A stretch of 64,000 bases of DNA from PLanc-01 sp034678485 (GCA_034678485.1 JAXDBU010000165.1:1-64000); one strand, 5' to 3'. Shown: positions 45,906 through 54,193, counted from the first letter of the stretch. The notes: generated by a model from the letters alone, not told the origin. Translations and numbers: made by a program.

Positions 45906-46894
45906 CAAGATCTTCCGTAGGCTACAGAAGAGACGGGTTCATTCTCATCGTCGTGCTCGGGGCGATTCTGATCCTCTCGGGCCTGCTCTTCGGATTCAAC
46001 CAGACGGTGCGGACCCGACTGAACACCGCGGACAGCTTCTACAGAATGGAGCAAATCGCCAATGGGGCGCGGACCGGTGTGCAGATCGCCCTCGCAGCGA
46101 TCCGGGACACGGACGACCTCGGCACGGACTCGCAGTTGTCCAGACTGCTCACCGGCGACAGCACGTTCTCCGTCGAGGACATCCAGTACACCATCACGGT
46201 GATCGACGAGAGTGGCCTGATCAACGTGAACCGCCTCGAGGGTGCGAACGGGCAGATCGACCGCCGGAGCGTCGACCAGCTCCTGCGGCTCATCGACCTG
46301 TTGAACACTCAACAGAAGGACGGCGCCAAGAGAATCGGCTACGGCATCGTGCCATGCCTCATCGACTGGGTCGATTCCGACGACGAGGTGACCCATCTGC
46401 CCTTCATCCAGCGCGAAAACACCGGAGCTGAGAGCAACGACTACGCGTCGCAATCACCCTCCCGTTCGTGTAGGAATCAGCCGCTCGACACGGTGGAGGA
46501 TCTGCTCGGCGTCAAAGGAATCACGCCGGAGGTCCTGAGCCGCCTGCGCCCGTACCTGACGTGTGCAGGCGACGGCAGGATCAACATCAACACGGCGCCG
46601 AGTCTCGTCATCCAATCCCTGTCGGAACTGATGGACGGTGCCGTCGCCCAGATGATCCTCAACCAGCGCAAGCTCAGACCATTCGAGAACCTGGCACAAC
46701 TCCGCAACATGCCGGGCATGACCGATAACACATACCGAGCGATCAAGGACCGAATCGTGGTCCGTCCGACGGAACGGTTCTACCGCGTCCGGTCGCAGGC
46801 AAGCATGGCGGATCGCACGTGCACGGTCGAAGCCCTGCTGCAAAGAAACACAGAGGCCGGAACGGTCGATATGATAATGTACCGGGAGATATGA
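45902..46894 (+). CDS. gspK: minor pseudopilin GspK
   Basis: A 330-residue protein with the N-terminus RDGFILIVVLGAILILSGLL, which lacks the Glu5 of other pseudopilins as expected for the tip subunit GspK. The large C-terminal domain has VIDESGLINVNRLEGAN, VEDLLGVKGITPEVLSRLRPYLT, GRININTAPSLVIQSL and NLAQLRNMPGM, i.e. the two SAM-like/helix-hairpin domains of GspK. It overlaps gspJ by four bases and gspL by four. Confidence 0.92.
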   Translation: MTRSSVGYRRDGFILIVVLGAILILSGLLFGFNQTVRTRLNTADSFYRMEQIANGARTGVQIALAAIRDTDDLGTDSQLSRLLTGDSTFSVEDIQYTITVIDESGLINVNRLEGANGQIDRRSVDQLLRLIDLLNTQQKDGAKRIGYGIVPCLIDWVDSDDEVTHLPFIQRENTGAESNDYASQSPSRSCRNQPLDTVEDLLGVKGITPEVLSRLRPYLTCAGDGRININTAPSLVIQSLSELMDGAVAQMILNQRKLRPFENLAQLRNMPGMTDNTYRAIKDRIVVRPTERFYRVRSQASMADRTCTVEALLQRNTEAGTVDMIMYREI

Positions 46895-48621
46895 CCTCCC
46901 GCCTGATCTTGACAATGGACTTGGACCCAATGGGCATTCGATCCGCATTGAACAGGCAAAGGCTCCTTCGCGAGTTCTCCTGCATACCAGGCAACCGCCC
47001 GGTCAGGACGAAGAACGCCTGTATTCTCGGGGCCGTCAAGAAGATGATGTCACTCAAGAACAAGGGCCTGATGTCCCTCAAGAACATGGACCCGCGGGTT
47101 CTTCTTCGCAGGTCCGGCTTGGACCTCGGGAAGAACAAGAGATCGCCCAAACGATGCATCGGCATCGATATCGGACGTTTCCATGTGAACGCCGTGCAGA
47201 TTGCCCGAACGCCGGAAGGAATCCAGGTCGAAAGGAGAATCGGAATCCAGACCCGGCGCAGCACGGATTCCCTGGCGAGGGTCTTGCGTTCTCTGACACA
47301 CGAGCATGGCTTCGATGCCCATGCTGAGGTCGCCGTTTCGCTGCCCCATCATGTCTTCTTCTTCGCGGATGTCGAAACCGATCCGGCCCACGTGGAGCCG
47401 ATCCGAGCCGGCGATACCGCCCCTTTGAAGGACTACTTTCCGATCCCCGCGGAGGATATGATCGCCCAAGTCTGCTCCGTGCTGCCGGGCAAGGCAGGCA
47501 AGAACCTCGTGCTCGTAGCCGCCACGTCCTGTGAATCGTTTCGAGAGCAGTTGAGCGTGCTTCGCGAGGCCGGGATCGAACCGTCGTGCGTGCAGACCCC
47601 CACGACCGCGGCGTACGCGACCGTCCTGGCACATCATCCTCAGGGTGCGAAGGGTCTGGCCGTCATGCTGTACGTGGACGAATCCACGCTCAGTCTCGCC
47701 GTGATGCTTGACGGGAATGTCCTGCTGGTCCGCAACCTGCCCATGCTGTCCGCCGACGACCAGGACCCCCGGACGCTGGCGCGACAGACAGCAGACATCA
47801 TCACCCAGGAGATCGAAATCACCTGGAAGCGCCTGACCGGCAAAACGCCGGATGCGGGACTTCGCATCTTCCTGATCGCCTCCCAGCGGATGGCGAACGT
47901 GCTCGCTCCTGCGGTCGCGGAGAGGATCGACAGCCAGGTCATCCCGATCGATCCGTACGCCGGCGCCGCCAAGGCCGAGACCGTCGAAGCCGAGTTCTCC
48001 CTGTGCATCGCGGAAGGTGTGGCACGACGGGGAGTTCAGTCCCGAACGTCGGACCGCGTGGATTTCCTGGCGGCCTATCGCGTCCGGACCCGTCCGCCCA
48101 TCCGGCCCAAGAGAGAGTTGGCCATCTGCGGCGGCCTGGCCGCGGCGGCCGTGGTCCTCTGGATCGTCTCCCTGTTCATGCAGCTTGCGTCTCTCGAATC
48201 CCAGTACGCGAACCTGAAGGAGCAGGAGGCAGCGATCTTTCGACGCGTGGCGCCGGACGAGCGGACCATCGTAAACCCCGCTGCTCAGCTCCAGCAGCGA
48301 CTCGACGCCCTCCGCAAAGACGGCGAGCTGTTCACCTGTTTCAATCCCGGCCGGCCGGCCCCGCTCGAGGTCCTGTCCATGCTGAGCCGGCAGATGCCCG
48401 ACAAGGGCAGTCTGAAACTCGAAGACACGCTGATCACGGGAGACAGCGTCCGTATCCAAGGCACGTGCGATTCGTTCGCGACCTTCTTCGCGTGGCAGCA
48501 GTTGCTGGAAAAGACACCCGGGCTGCACCTGTCGGGCACCCCCAAACCCGAGGAGGACCCCCAGTCGAAGAAGGTGCGGTTCACCGTCTCGCTGTCCACC
48601 ACGGAGAAGAAGGCCTCATGA
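46891..48621 (+). CDS. gspL: GspL/PilM-PilN-like protein
   Basis: About 576 residues from ATG 46891, which overlaps the gspK stop; several later ATGs (for example 46915 and 46930) are possible starts. The N-terminal extension of about 90 residues is unusual. It is followed by an actin-like PilM/GspL fold (RCIGIDIGRFHVNAVQIAR, AEVAVSLPHHVFF). A membrane helix (AICGGLAAAAVVLWIVSLF) and a periplasmic PilN-like part follow. GspL links GspE to GspM and GspF. Confidence 0.85.
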   Translation: MTSRLILTMDLDPMGIRSALNRQRLLREFSCIPGNRPVRTKNACILGAVKKMMSLKNKGLMSLKNMDPRVLLRRSGLDLGKNKRSPKRCIGIDIGRFHVNAVQIARTPEGIQVERRIGIQTRRSTDSLARVLRSLTHEHGFDAHAEVAVSLPHHVFFFADVETDPAHVEPIRAGDTAPLKDYFPIPAEDMIAQVCSVLPGKAGKNLVLVAATSCESFREQLSVLREAGIEPSCVQTPTTAAYATVLAHHPQGAKGLAVMLYVDESTLSLAVMLDGNVLLVRNLPMLSADDQDPRTLARQTADIITQEIEITWKRLTGKTPDAGLRIFLIASQRMANVLAPAVAERIDSQVIPIDPYAGAAKAETVEAEFSLCIAEGVARRGVQSRTSDRVDFLAAYRVRTRPPIRPKRELAICGGLAAAAVVLWIVSLFMQLASLESQYANLKEQEAAIFRRVAPDERTIVNPAAQLQQRLDALRKDGELFTCFNPGRPAPLEVLSMLSRQMPDKGSLKLEDTLITGDSVRIQGTCDSFATFFAWQQLLEKTPGLHLSGTPKPEEDPQSKKVRFTVSLSTTEKKAS

Positions 48622-49169
48622 TCCGAATGAACCGCAGAGAGAGACAGCTTTCCATCGGCCTGGCCGCAACGCTTGGGATATGGGGCCTCTGGGCCTTTGC
48701 CATCAAGCCGGCGCAAGACCGGATTCGGACGCTGGAACGCATCCTGCCCGAGAAGCAGACGCAGGTGCGTGACCTTCAGACAAAGGGGATCGAATACATC
48801 TCTCTTGAGAATCAGTTCAAGGACCTGCGGGCCAAGATGGCGTCGCAGGACCCCGGGTTCCAGTTGCTGTCCTTTCTGGAGTCGATGATCGCGCGTCACA
48901 AACTGGCGGGCCACACCACCAAACGGCAGGACGTTTTGCAGCCCCAGCCGGACTACTCCGAAACCGTCGTCACCATCGAGATGCAGGACATCACGCCCAA
49001 GCAGCTCATCACCTTTCTGACCGCCGTTGAGACCGCGGACGCCGTGGTCCGGGTCGGCAGCCTGCACATCCGCAGAGATCCCACGAACGAAGCCCTGCTC
49101 GATTGCACCATCGCGATCCACAATCCCCGTCAGACAGACCCATCCGCCCAACTGGCCCAGGCCCCCTGA
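48618..49169 (+). CDS. gspM: GspM-like protein
   Basis: A 183-residue bitopic protein. The ATG at 48618 overlaps the gspL stop; ATG 48627 is possible. One N-terminal helix (LSIGLAATLGIWGLWAFAI) is followed by a coiled coil (RIRTLERILPEKQTQVRDL) and a ferredoxin-like periplasmic domain (VTIEMQDITPKQLITFLTAVE). This is the GspM layout; PilO is close in structure, but the operon makes GspM the better call. Its last codons mark the left border of a duplicated block (copy at 51836). Confidence 0.85.
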   Translation: MIRMNRRERQLSIGLAATLGIWGLWAFAIKPAQDRIRTLERILPEKQTQVRDLQTKGIEYISLENQFKDLRAKMASQDPGFQLLSFLESMIARHKLAGHTTKRQDVLQPQPDYSETVVTIEMQDITPKQLITFLTAVETADAVVRVGSLHIRRDPTNEALLDCTIAIHNPRQTDPSAQLAQAP

Positions 49170-49871
49170 CGCTCCGCCATCCGCGTCAATCCGGCGGCAC
49201 TTCCATGTCATGCCATCACGGGGAGGTACTGTGCCTTCCTGCACGACAGCAGAATGCAGTTCTCCCTACAGAATTGTGTTGACATGTGCGGGGGGGGGTA
49301 TCCACAATGGTAGATGTGTGGACGAGCCGAGACCGGCGCCTTCAGTCGAGCGAAGTGATTTTGACCTTGCAGCGGCGAACAAGGGACCGTTTGTGCGAGT
49401 GCAGTAGCGCTCTTTTGGGAGAAAGGAGCGAATGCGGTGGGCTGCAACGAGAGGCAAAGAGCAATTCGGAGGGCAGACAGGCGTCCGTCAAGGCGGCGTG
49501 TCCGCTCAATCATCCATCATCCATTATCCATCATCAATTCCCATGGCTTCACGCTCATCGAGTTGCTCGTGGTCATTGCGGTGATCGCGGTGCTGATGGC
49601 GGTCTTGCTTCCGGCACTGGGCCGGGTCCGCAAGCAGGCGAGGGCAGTGATCTGCCGGTCCAACTTGAGACAATGGGGGCAGATCCTGGCGACGTACACG
49701 GCGGAGAACGACGGCCGGCTTGGATGCAGCAGTGACTACTCTGGGGTTGCTGCTGCATGGTTCTTTCGGGGAGACACACCTTTCGAGGAAGGCGACCTTG
49801 CGTCGCGATCATTGTCTCTGTCGGCCGATACGGAGAGAATTCGCTGCTGTCCCACCGCTGCGCGAGATGTC
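49144..49871 (+). repeat. duplicated block, copy A
   Basis: This stretch recurs at 51836-52570. It begins in the last codons of gspM (CAACTGGCCCAGGCCCCCTG) and runs through the upstream region and the first half of the prepilin-like gene. Upstream and leader parts are nearly identical; similarity drops within the gene after about 49720 but resumes in short islands up to 49871. Confidence 0.85.
49280..49309 (+). promoter_or_regulatory. candidate promoter with poly-G spacer (9 G), copy A
   Basis: A consensus -35 box TTGACA (49280-49285) is followed by TGTGC, nine G residues (49291-49299) and -10 candidates TATCCA (49300-49305, spacer 14) or CACAAT (49304-49309, spacer 18). The duplicate copy has ten G. 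Homopolymers in promoter spacers are classic slippage switches. It lies upstream of the prepilin-like gene at 49437. Confidence 0.4.
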
Positions 49872-50390
49872 GCCAGCGACGGTCTGGGCACGGCCAGTCG
49901 GGACTCACGGGTCCTTGTGCAGTGGAGAGATGGGATGACCACCTTTCAGGCATGGGATATCGTCTACCCGTCTCCATCCGTTCATGGGAGCTATGGGTTC
50001 AACGGGTGGTTGTTGTCCGGAGACTACAGCGGAACACGTCACACAGTGACCCCTGAGTACATCAACGTGACGAACATCCGCGAGCAAGGCAATGTGCCTG
50101 TCCTTCTCGACTCGAAGCGCCCGAGCGAGTGCGCAGACTGTACCGACAACCCGCCGGCGATGGACGGGGATGTGGGCCTTGGCTGTAAGATGGGACACTT
50201 TTGCCTGAACCGGCACGATGGATACGTCAACGGTCTGTTCCTGGACTGGTCTGTGAGACGAATCGGGCTCAAGGAGTTGTGGACCTTGAAGTGGCAACAC
50301 AACTCCGACACCGCCGGGCGATGGACCAAGGCCGGCGGCGTGCAACCCGAGGATTGGCCACAGTGGATGCGAGGACTCAAAGATTACTGA
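49437..50390 (+). CDS. type II pseudopilin-like (planctomycete H-x9-D) protein, copy A
   Basis: A 317-residue protein from GTG 49437, with AAGGAG eight bases upstream. A long basic leader of about 38 residues ends in SIINSHG before FTLIELLVVIAVIAVLMAVLLPAL with Glu5. The mature part has LRQWGQILATYTAENDGRLG and the C-terminal motif NRHDGYVNGLFLDWSVR, an H-x9-D arrangement typical of planctomycete prepilin-like exported proteins. They are processed by a prepilin peptidase and related to T2SS pseudopilins. Function is unknown. A paralogue lies at 52133. Confidence 0.88.
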   Translation: MGCNERQRAIRRADRRPSRRRVRSIIHHPLSIINSHGFTLIELLVVIAVIAVLMAVLLPALGRVRKQARAVICRSNLRQWGQILATYTAENDGRLGCSSDYSGVAAAWFFRGDTPFEEGDLASRSLSLSADTERIRCCPTAARDVASDGLGTASRDSRVLVQWRDGMTTFQAWDIVYPSPSVHGSYGFNGWLLSGDYSGTRHTVTPEYINVTNIREQGNVPVLLDSKRPSECADCTDNPPAMDGDVGLGCKMGHFCLNRHDGYVNGLFLDWSVRRIGLKELWTLKWQHNSDTAGRWTKAGGVQPEDWPQWMRGLKDY

Positions 50391-50414
50391 CTGCCACGCC
50401 AACGACGGCGGCTG

Positions 50415-50453
50415 AAAGGAGGTGACGCGGAATCGATGGAACGTGGAGAATAA
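50415..50453 (+). promoter_or_regulatory. perfect Shine-Dalgarno sequence with a five-codon ORF
   Basis: AAAGGAGGTGA (50415-50425), a full match to the 16S rRNA 3' end, is followed 13 bases later by ATG GAA CGT GGA GAA TAA (50436-50453). The same sequence recurs at 53302 before another five-codon ORF. It may be a leader peptide or a remnant; no gene follows in frame. Confidence 0.25.
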
Positions 50454-50516
50454 CCGAACGGAATCGAGAAAACAAGTCGGTCAGAGTGTATTTTCACAGA
50501 TTAGAGAGGTGCGAAT

Positions 50517-51071
50517 ATGAAACGCGAGTATTCATGGACTCATATCTTCATTTGCAGCACAATTGTGTTGACTCTCGTGGTCATCAGCGAGGTCCGCCTG
50601 TCCGGCCAGAGCAGCGATACAGTCACTGCGTCGGATAGTAATTCCACGTCGTACATCTTCGAGCTCCGACTCGACGGCGTCACCGTGGCAGAATACACGG
50701 AGTGCTCGGGCCTGGGATCGAGCAATGAGATTCTCGAAAGCGAGACGGTCTCAGAGTCCGGCGATACCGTGATCACAAAGACGCCGGGCGCCTTTAGCTG
50801 GTACAACATCACTCTGCGACGAACAGGCGTGATCGATAATATGGTCTGGGCCTGGCGCAAGGCCGCGCAGGATGGCGATGCAGAGCAGGCGTTCCGCGAC
50901 GGCGTGGTCATCATGCTGAAGGCCAATAACAGGTCCCAGGTTGCCAAGTGGACTTTCGAGCAGGGCTGGGCCGCGAGTCTGACTCTCAATGGCTCCATCG
51001 AGGAACTCACCATCGTCCACGAAGGACTCGCGTACACCACTGATACAAGACCAGGCACTCGATGGCATTGA
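50517..51071 (+). CDS. exported phage tail-tube (T4 gp19 family)-like protein
   Basis: A 184-residue protein with an N-terminal signal/membrane segment (IFICSTIVLTLVVISEVRLSG, residues 10-30) followed from about residue 43 by a tail-tube fold: FELRLDGVTVAEYTECSGLG, NEILESETVSESG, TKTPGAFSWYNITLRRTG, WRKAAQDGDAE, VAKWTFEQGWAASL and EELTIVHEGLAY. These match the gp19/Hcp-like order seen in tube proteins of phages and contractile injection systems. GAGAGG lies seven bases before the ATG. No other tail gene is near, and tube proteins normally lack a signal peptide. It sits among prepilin-like genes right after a T2SS operon, so a surface or extracellular role is likely. The exact function is unknown. 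Confidence 0.78.
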   Translation: MKREYSWTHIFICSTIVLTLVVISEVRLSGQSSDTVTASDSNSTSYIFELRLDGVTVAEYTECSGLGSSNEILESETVSESGDTVITKTPGAFSWYNITLRRTGVIDNMVWAWRKAAQDGDAEQAFRDGVVIMLKANNRSQVAKWTFEQGWAASLTLNGSIEELTIVHEGLAYTTDTRPGTRWH

Positions 51072-51227
51072 CGCAATGCAAGTGCGTTCTCTGCAACAAC
51101 ATCAAGGCGGGCTGTGAACGGGAGGCAACGCATGAATCGAGGGCCGCCAGGACAGATTGTCCATGGATGAGTCATTTGCCCAAAGGACCGTGTCTACTGA
51201 GAGGGAAAGAACATGGAGTCGTGAACA

Positions 51228-51641
51228 GTGAGTACATTCGTGCCTTGCGTTGTGTCGCTGATTGTCGTCGCAACATGTGTGAACACTGCGGGCGCGTACA
51301 GCTACGTCGTGACCTCCAGCACATGGACCTCCGCACCTGATGAATATTTCCACTACAGTTCCACACGCTGCGAAGAAGAATACCAGACAGCTACTGCGAG
51401 TGAGGGCGGTGCTTCCTGTACCACGGAAACGTTTGCAGCAGGAATGAGTGGAGACGATGCGTCTGCGAGCGCGGTCAGCATAGCGGAGACTGACAAGGAC
51501 TGGGAATGGGATGGCCCTGCGGGGACAGCACCCGGTGGATCACAGTTGTGGTACTACGCCGGCGACGGCTATTCGCAGGTGAGTGGCGTCAACGCTAAGA
51601 TTCAGGGCGTCATCAGTTCGGGCTACATTAGGTCGTGTTGA
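51228..51641 (+). pseudogene. exported protein truncated by an IS5-type remnant
   Basis: GTG start at 51228 with GGAG nine bases upstream. Signal peptide (VVSLIVVATCVNTAGA) followed by a Ser/Thr-rich stretch and DWEWDGPAGTAPGGSQLWYYAGDG, which resembles SWEWEGPPSTPAGGILNWAI of the intact protein at 53408-54193. The reading frame ends at a TGA provided by sequence that belongs to the IS remnant (from about 51631), leaving about 134 residues instead of about 260. It is therefore a truncated paralogue, possibly inactive. Confidence 0.7.
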
Positions 51642-51835
51642 CATTCATGGCACCCACCAGAGAAACGCCGCAAGCTGGACAAATGCCAGGAAATTGCGAC
51701 CGGTCTTGTCATAGCGCGTGGCGACTCGGCGAAAATGTTTGATCCGATTGACAAACCGTTCGACCAGATTTCTGCGCCGGTACTGCTTTCGAAGCGTGCG
51801 TCGTTGGACCGTTCGCCCGGCCCGCGAGGGAATCA
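51631..51835 (-). mobile_element. IS5-family transposase remnant (C-terminal end)
   Basis: On the minus strand the last 60 residues of an IS5/IS427-type transposase are readable: RTVQRRTLRKQYRRRNLVERF, NRIKHFRRVATRYDK, NFLAFVQLAAF. The YRRRN-ERF-K-FRRVATRYDK order is the diagnostic C-terminal block of the family, ending at the stop at 51645-51647. The 5' part of the transposase is missing and is replaced at 51836 by the duplicated block. The outer end, AGGTCGTGTTGACATT, probably marks the IS terminus. Confidence 0.82.
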
Positions 51836-52570
51836 CCACCCAACTGGCCCAGGCCCCCTGACGCTCCGCCATCCGCGTCAATCCGGCGGCACTTCCATGT
51901 CATGCCATCACGGGGAGGTACTGTGCCTTCCTGCACGACAGCAAAAAAATGTAGTTCTCCCTACAGAATTGTGTTGACATATGCGGGGGGGGGGTATTCA
52001 CAATAATAAGTGTGTGGGCGAGCCGAGACCGGCGCCTTCAGTCGAGCGAAGTGATTTTGACCTTGCAGCGGCGAACAAGGGACCGTTTGTGCGAGTGCAG
52101 TGGCGCTCTTTGGGGAGAAAGGAGCGAACGCGGTGGGCTGCAACGAGAGGCAAAGAGGGATTCGGAGGACAGGCAGGCGTTCGCCAACGCAGCGTGTCCG
52201 TTCAATCATCCATCATCCATTATCCATCATCAATTCCCACGGCTTCACGCTAATCGAATTGCTCGTGGTCATTGCGGTGATCGCGGTGCTGATGGCGGTC
52301 TTGCTTCCGGCACTGGGCCGGGTCCGCAAGCAGGCGAGGGCAGTGATCTGCCGGTCGAACCTGAGACAATGGGGGCAGATCCTGGCGACGTACACGGCGG
52401 AGAACGACGGCCGGCTTGGGCGCAATGGCAGTTCCTATACGCTGACTGCCGCTGCATGGTTCTTTCGGGGAGACACACCCTTCGAGGAAGCCGACCTTGC
52501 GTCGCGATCATTGTCCTTGTCCATCGATACAGAGGGAATTCGCTGCTGTCCCATCGCTGCGCGAGATGTC
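51836..52570 (+). repeat. duplicated block, copy B
   Basis: Second copy of 49144-49871. It starts in the middle of what are gspM terminal codons in copy A, directly at the truncated inner end of the IS remnant, and includes the promoter region, leader and first half of the prepilin-like gene at 52133. Length differs slightly through indels, including a poly-A insertion near 51943 and ten instead of nine G. Confidence 0.85.
51974..52004 (+). promoter_or_regulatory. candidate promoter with poly-G spacer (10 G), copy B
   Basis: TTGACA (51974-51979), ten G (51985-51994), then TATTCA (51995-52000, spacer 15) or CACAAT (51999-52004, spacer 19). One G more than copy A, which shifts the spacer length. 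Upstream of the prepilin-like gene at 52133. Confidence 0.4.
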
Positions 52571-53083
52571 ATGGGCGAGGGTACATGCACGCTTGGACGA
52601 GACGATGCCGTTATCGTACAATGGCGTGATGCATTTACGACTACTCAGGCATGGGAACTTGTGTACCCCTCTCCGACTATCCGTGGCAGCTATGGGTTCA
52701 ATACATGGCTGCTTGGGGGGTACAAGCGGTGGTCTCATGGGGTGTATCCACAAAATGTGAACGTGACCGGCGTCAAAGGACAGGGCGATATTCCTTTGCT
52801 GCTTGACGCCATGCGTCCAAACTCCAACCCCCTCAGTTCGGACAGTCCGCCGGAAGAAGAAGACGGCGGACGCCTTAACCAAATGGCACGTTTCTGCGTG
52901 AATCGACATACCGGGTACATCAATGGTTTATTCCTGGACTGGTCTGTCAGGCGAATCGGCCTCAAGGAATTGTGGACCCTGCAATGGTACCAAGGCTATG
53001 ACACCAACGGACGCTGGACCCTCGCCGGTGACGTACAGCCCGAGGCTTGGCCTGAGTGGATGAGAGGATTCAGGGACTACTGA
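52133..53083 (+). CDS. type II pseudopilin-like (planctomycete H-x9-D) protein, copy B
   Basis: A 316-residue paralogue of the protein at 49437. GTG 52133 with AAGGAG upstream is chosen by alignment to copy A; an in-frame ATG at 52100 lies before the ribosome-binding site. Leader ends SIINSHG, then FTLIELLVVIAVIAVLMAVL with Glu5, LRQWGQILATYTAENDGRLG and the C-terminal NRHTGYINGLFLDWSVR. The middle third (about residues 135-260) differs strongly from copy A, while both ends are near identical, so the variable part may be the exposed surface. Confidence 0.88.
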   Translation: MGCNERQRGIRRTGRRSPTQRVRSIIHHPLSIINSHGFTLIELLVVIAVIAVLMAVLLPALGRVRKQARAVICRSNLRQWGQILATYTAENDGRLGRNGSSYTLTAAAWFFRGDTPFEEADLASRSLSLSIDTEGIRCCPIAARDVMGEGTCTLGRDDAVIVQWRDAFTTTQAWELVYPSPTIRGSYGFNTWLLGGYKRWSHGVYPQNVNVTGVKGQGDIPLLLDAMRPNSNPLSSDSPPEEEDGGRLNQMARFCVNRHTGYINGLFLDWSVRRIGLKELWTLQWYQGYDTNGRWTLAGDVQPEAWPEWMRGFRDY

Positions 53084-53407
53084 GCATTCTGTTGAGATAC
53101 TGCAAGAGCGTTGGGTGACGTCTGACCATCTTCTCGTAGCAAGGTGAGCAAGATATGTCAGGTACTTTTGAAAAAAGGTGAATCGGGACCTCCGAGGCAG
53201 ACGCGAGTCTGAGGCTGTCTCCAAGAGAACCTGAAACAGCCAGGGTGGGAGATGTGCGCACATTCAGAAAAGGGCCATTCTCGTTCAGGGGATGATAGAC
53301 GAAAGGAGGTGAGAATCGTGATACGAGGACCGTGACATGCAAGACATGTCTCAGACTATGAGTCTATCGGGACCATTTCATTAAGCCAAGAAACAAGGAG
53401 ATCAAGG
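53084..53407. other. 324-bp non-coding gap before the exported protein gene
   Basis: No gene is supported. It holds a perfect Shine-Dalgarno sequence AAAGGAGGTGA (53302-53312) followed by a five-codon ORF GTG ATA CGA GGA CCG TGA (53318-53335), parallel to the one at 50415. The true ribosome-binding site of the next gene is AAGGAG near 53396. No promoter was recognised with confidence. Confidence 0.4.
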
Positions 53408-54193
53408 ATGAAATCTGAAATCAAGTGGTTCTTGGGGATGCTGGTCGTGGTGACGGCTGTGACTGCGGGAGCCACGAAGGCTGCCTATGTCCCGACAGGT
53501 CCGGACACTGGCGTGGTCGTGGATGATCCCACAGATGTCCAGACTTCCACCATGCTTGAGTATACCGATGTTGATACGGATGCAGAAGAATGGGGGTACT
53601 GTCATAGTGACGTGTACACTCGAGCCTGGGCGACAGCGGTAGACAGTGCTGCAACGGATGCGATGGGCGAGCCGTGGTGGAAGGTGTCCTGGGAATGGGA
53701 AGGTCCGCCGAGTACCCCAGCCGGCGGCATTCTCAACTGGGCAATAACCGCGGAGGGCCGTGCCGACGCATGGGGATTATCCGATCCAGGGAACGGAGGT
53801 TCGGCGTACAGCGAGGCCTATGGACATGGCCTGGCGTGGGTGTCACGCAGGGGGGAGTATCCGTTCATTGGTGGCGCTACTGCGGAAGGATATGTGACAG
53901 ATGACAACACAGGCGTCCCTAACGCCGCTGTATTCGGCAGCGCCGAGGAAGATGGTCTCCCCATTACTACAGCGGATCCAGGTCTCTATGAGGCTTTCAT
54001 CGACTGGACACTCTCTGCTGACAGTTATGATGTCATTCTGATTGGCACTTCGACCTTCTGGGTACTGGCAGGTGTATATTGCACCGGTGAAGTAGAGGCT
54101 ATTGCCAGCGGCGCCGGCTCGGAATCCGAAGCGCTGGCACAAACCTACACGGTCGCAGATGCGTGGCTTGCTGCTACGTTCACATCGTGGTGA
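53408..54193 (+). CDS. exported protein of unknown function (intact paralogue)
   Basis: A 261-residue protein with a signal peptide (FLGMLVVVTAVTAGATKA) and AAGGAG seven bases before the ATG. The mature part is acidic and rich in Gly, Ala, Thr and aromatic residues (WWKVSWEWEGPPSTPAGG, HGLAWVSRRGEYPF), with an aromatic C-terminal end AATFTSW. No known domain was recognised. The SWEWEGP region is shared with the truncated protein at 51228. Small beta-rich secreted proteins like this suit T2SS export, but this is inference. Confidence 0.75.
   Translation: MKSEIKWFLGMLVVVTAVTAGATKAAYVPTGPDTGVVVDDPTDVQTSTMLEYTDVDTDAEEWGYCHSDVYTRAWATAVDSAATDAMGEPWWKVSWEWEGPPSTPAGGILNWAITAEGRADAWGLSDPGNGGSAYSEAYGHGLAWVSRRGEYPFIGGATAEGYVTDDNTGVPNAAVFGSAEEDGLPITTADPGLYEAFIDWTLSADSYDVILIGTSTFWVLAGVYCTGEVEAIASGAGSESEALAQTYTVADAWLAATFTSW

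Noticed and set aside
46819..46890. Upstream extension of gspL
   Set aside because: It would overlap gspK by 76 bases and has no ribosome-binding site; the ATG overlapping the gspK stop is more likely.
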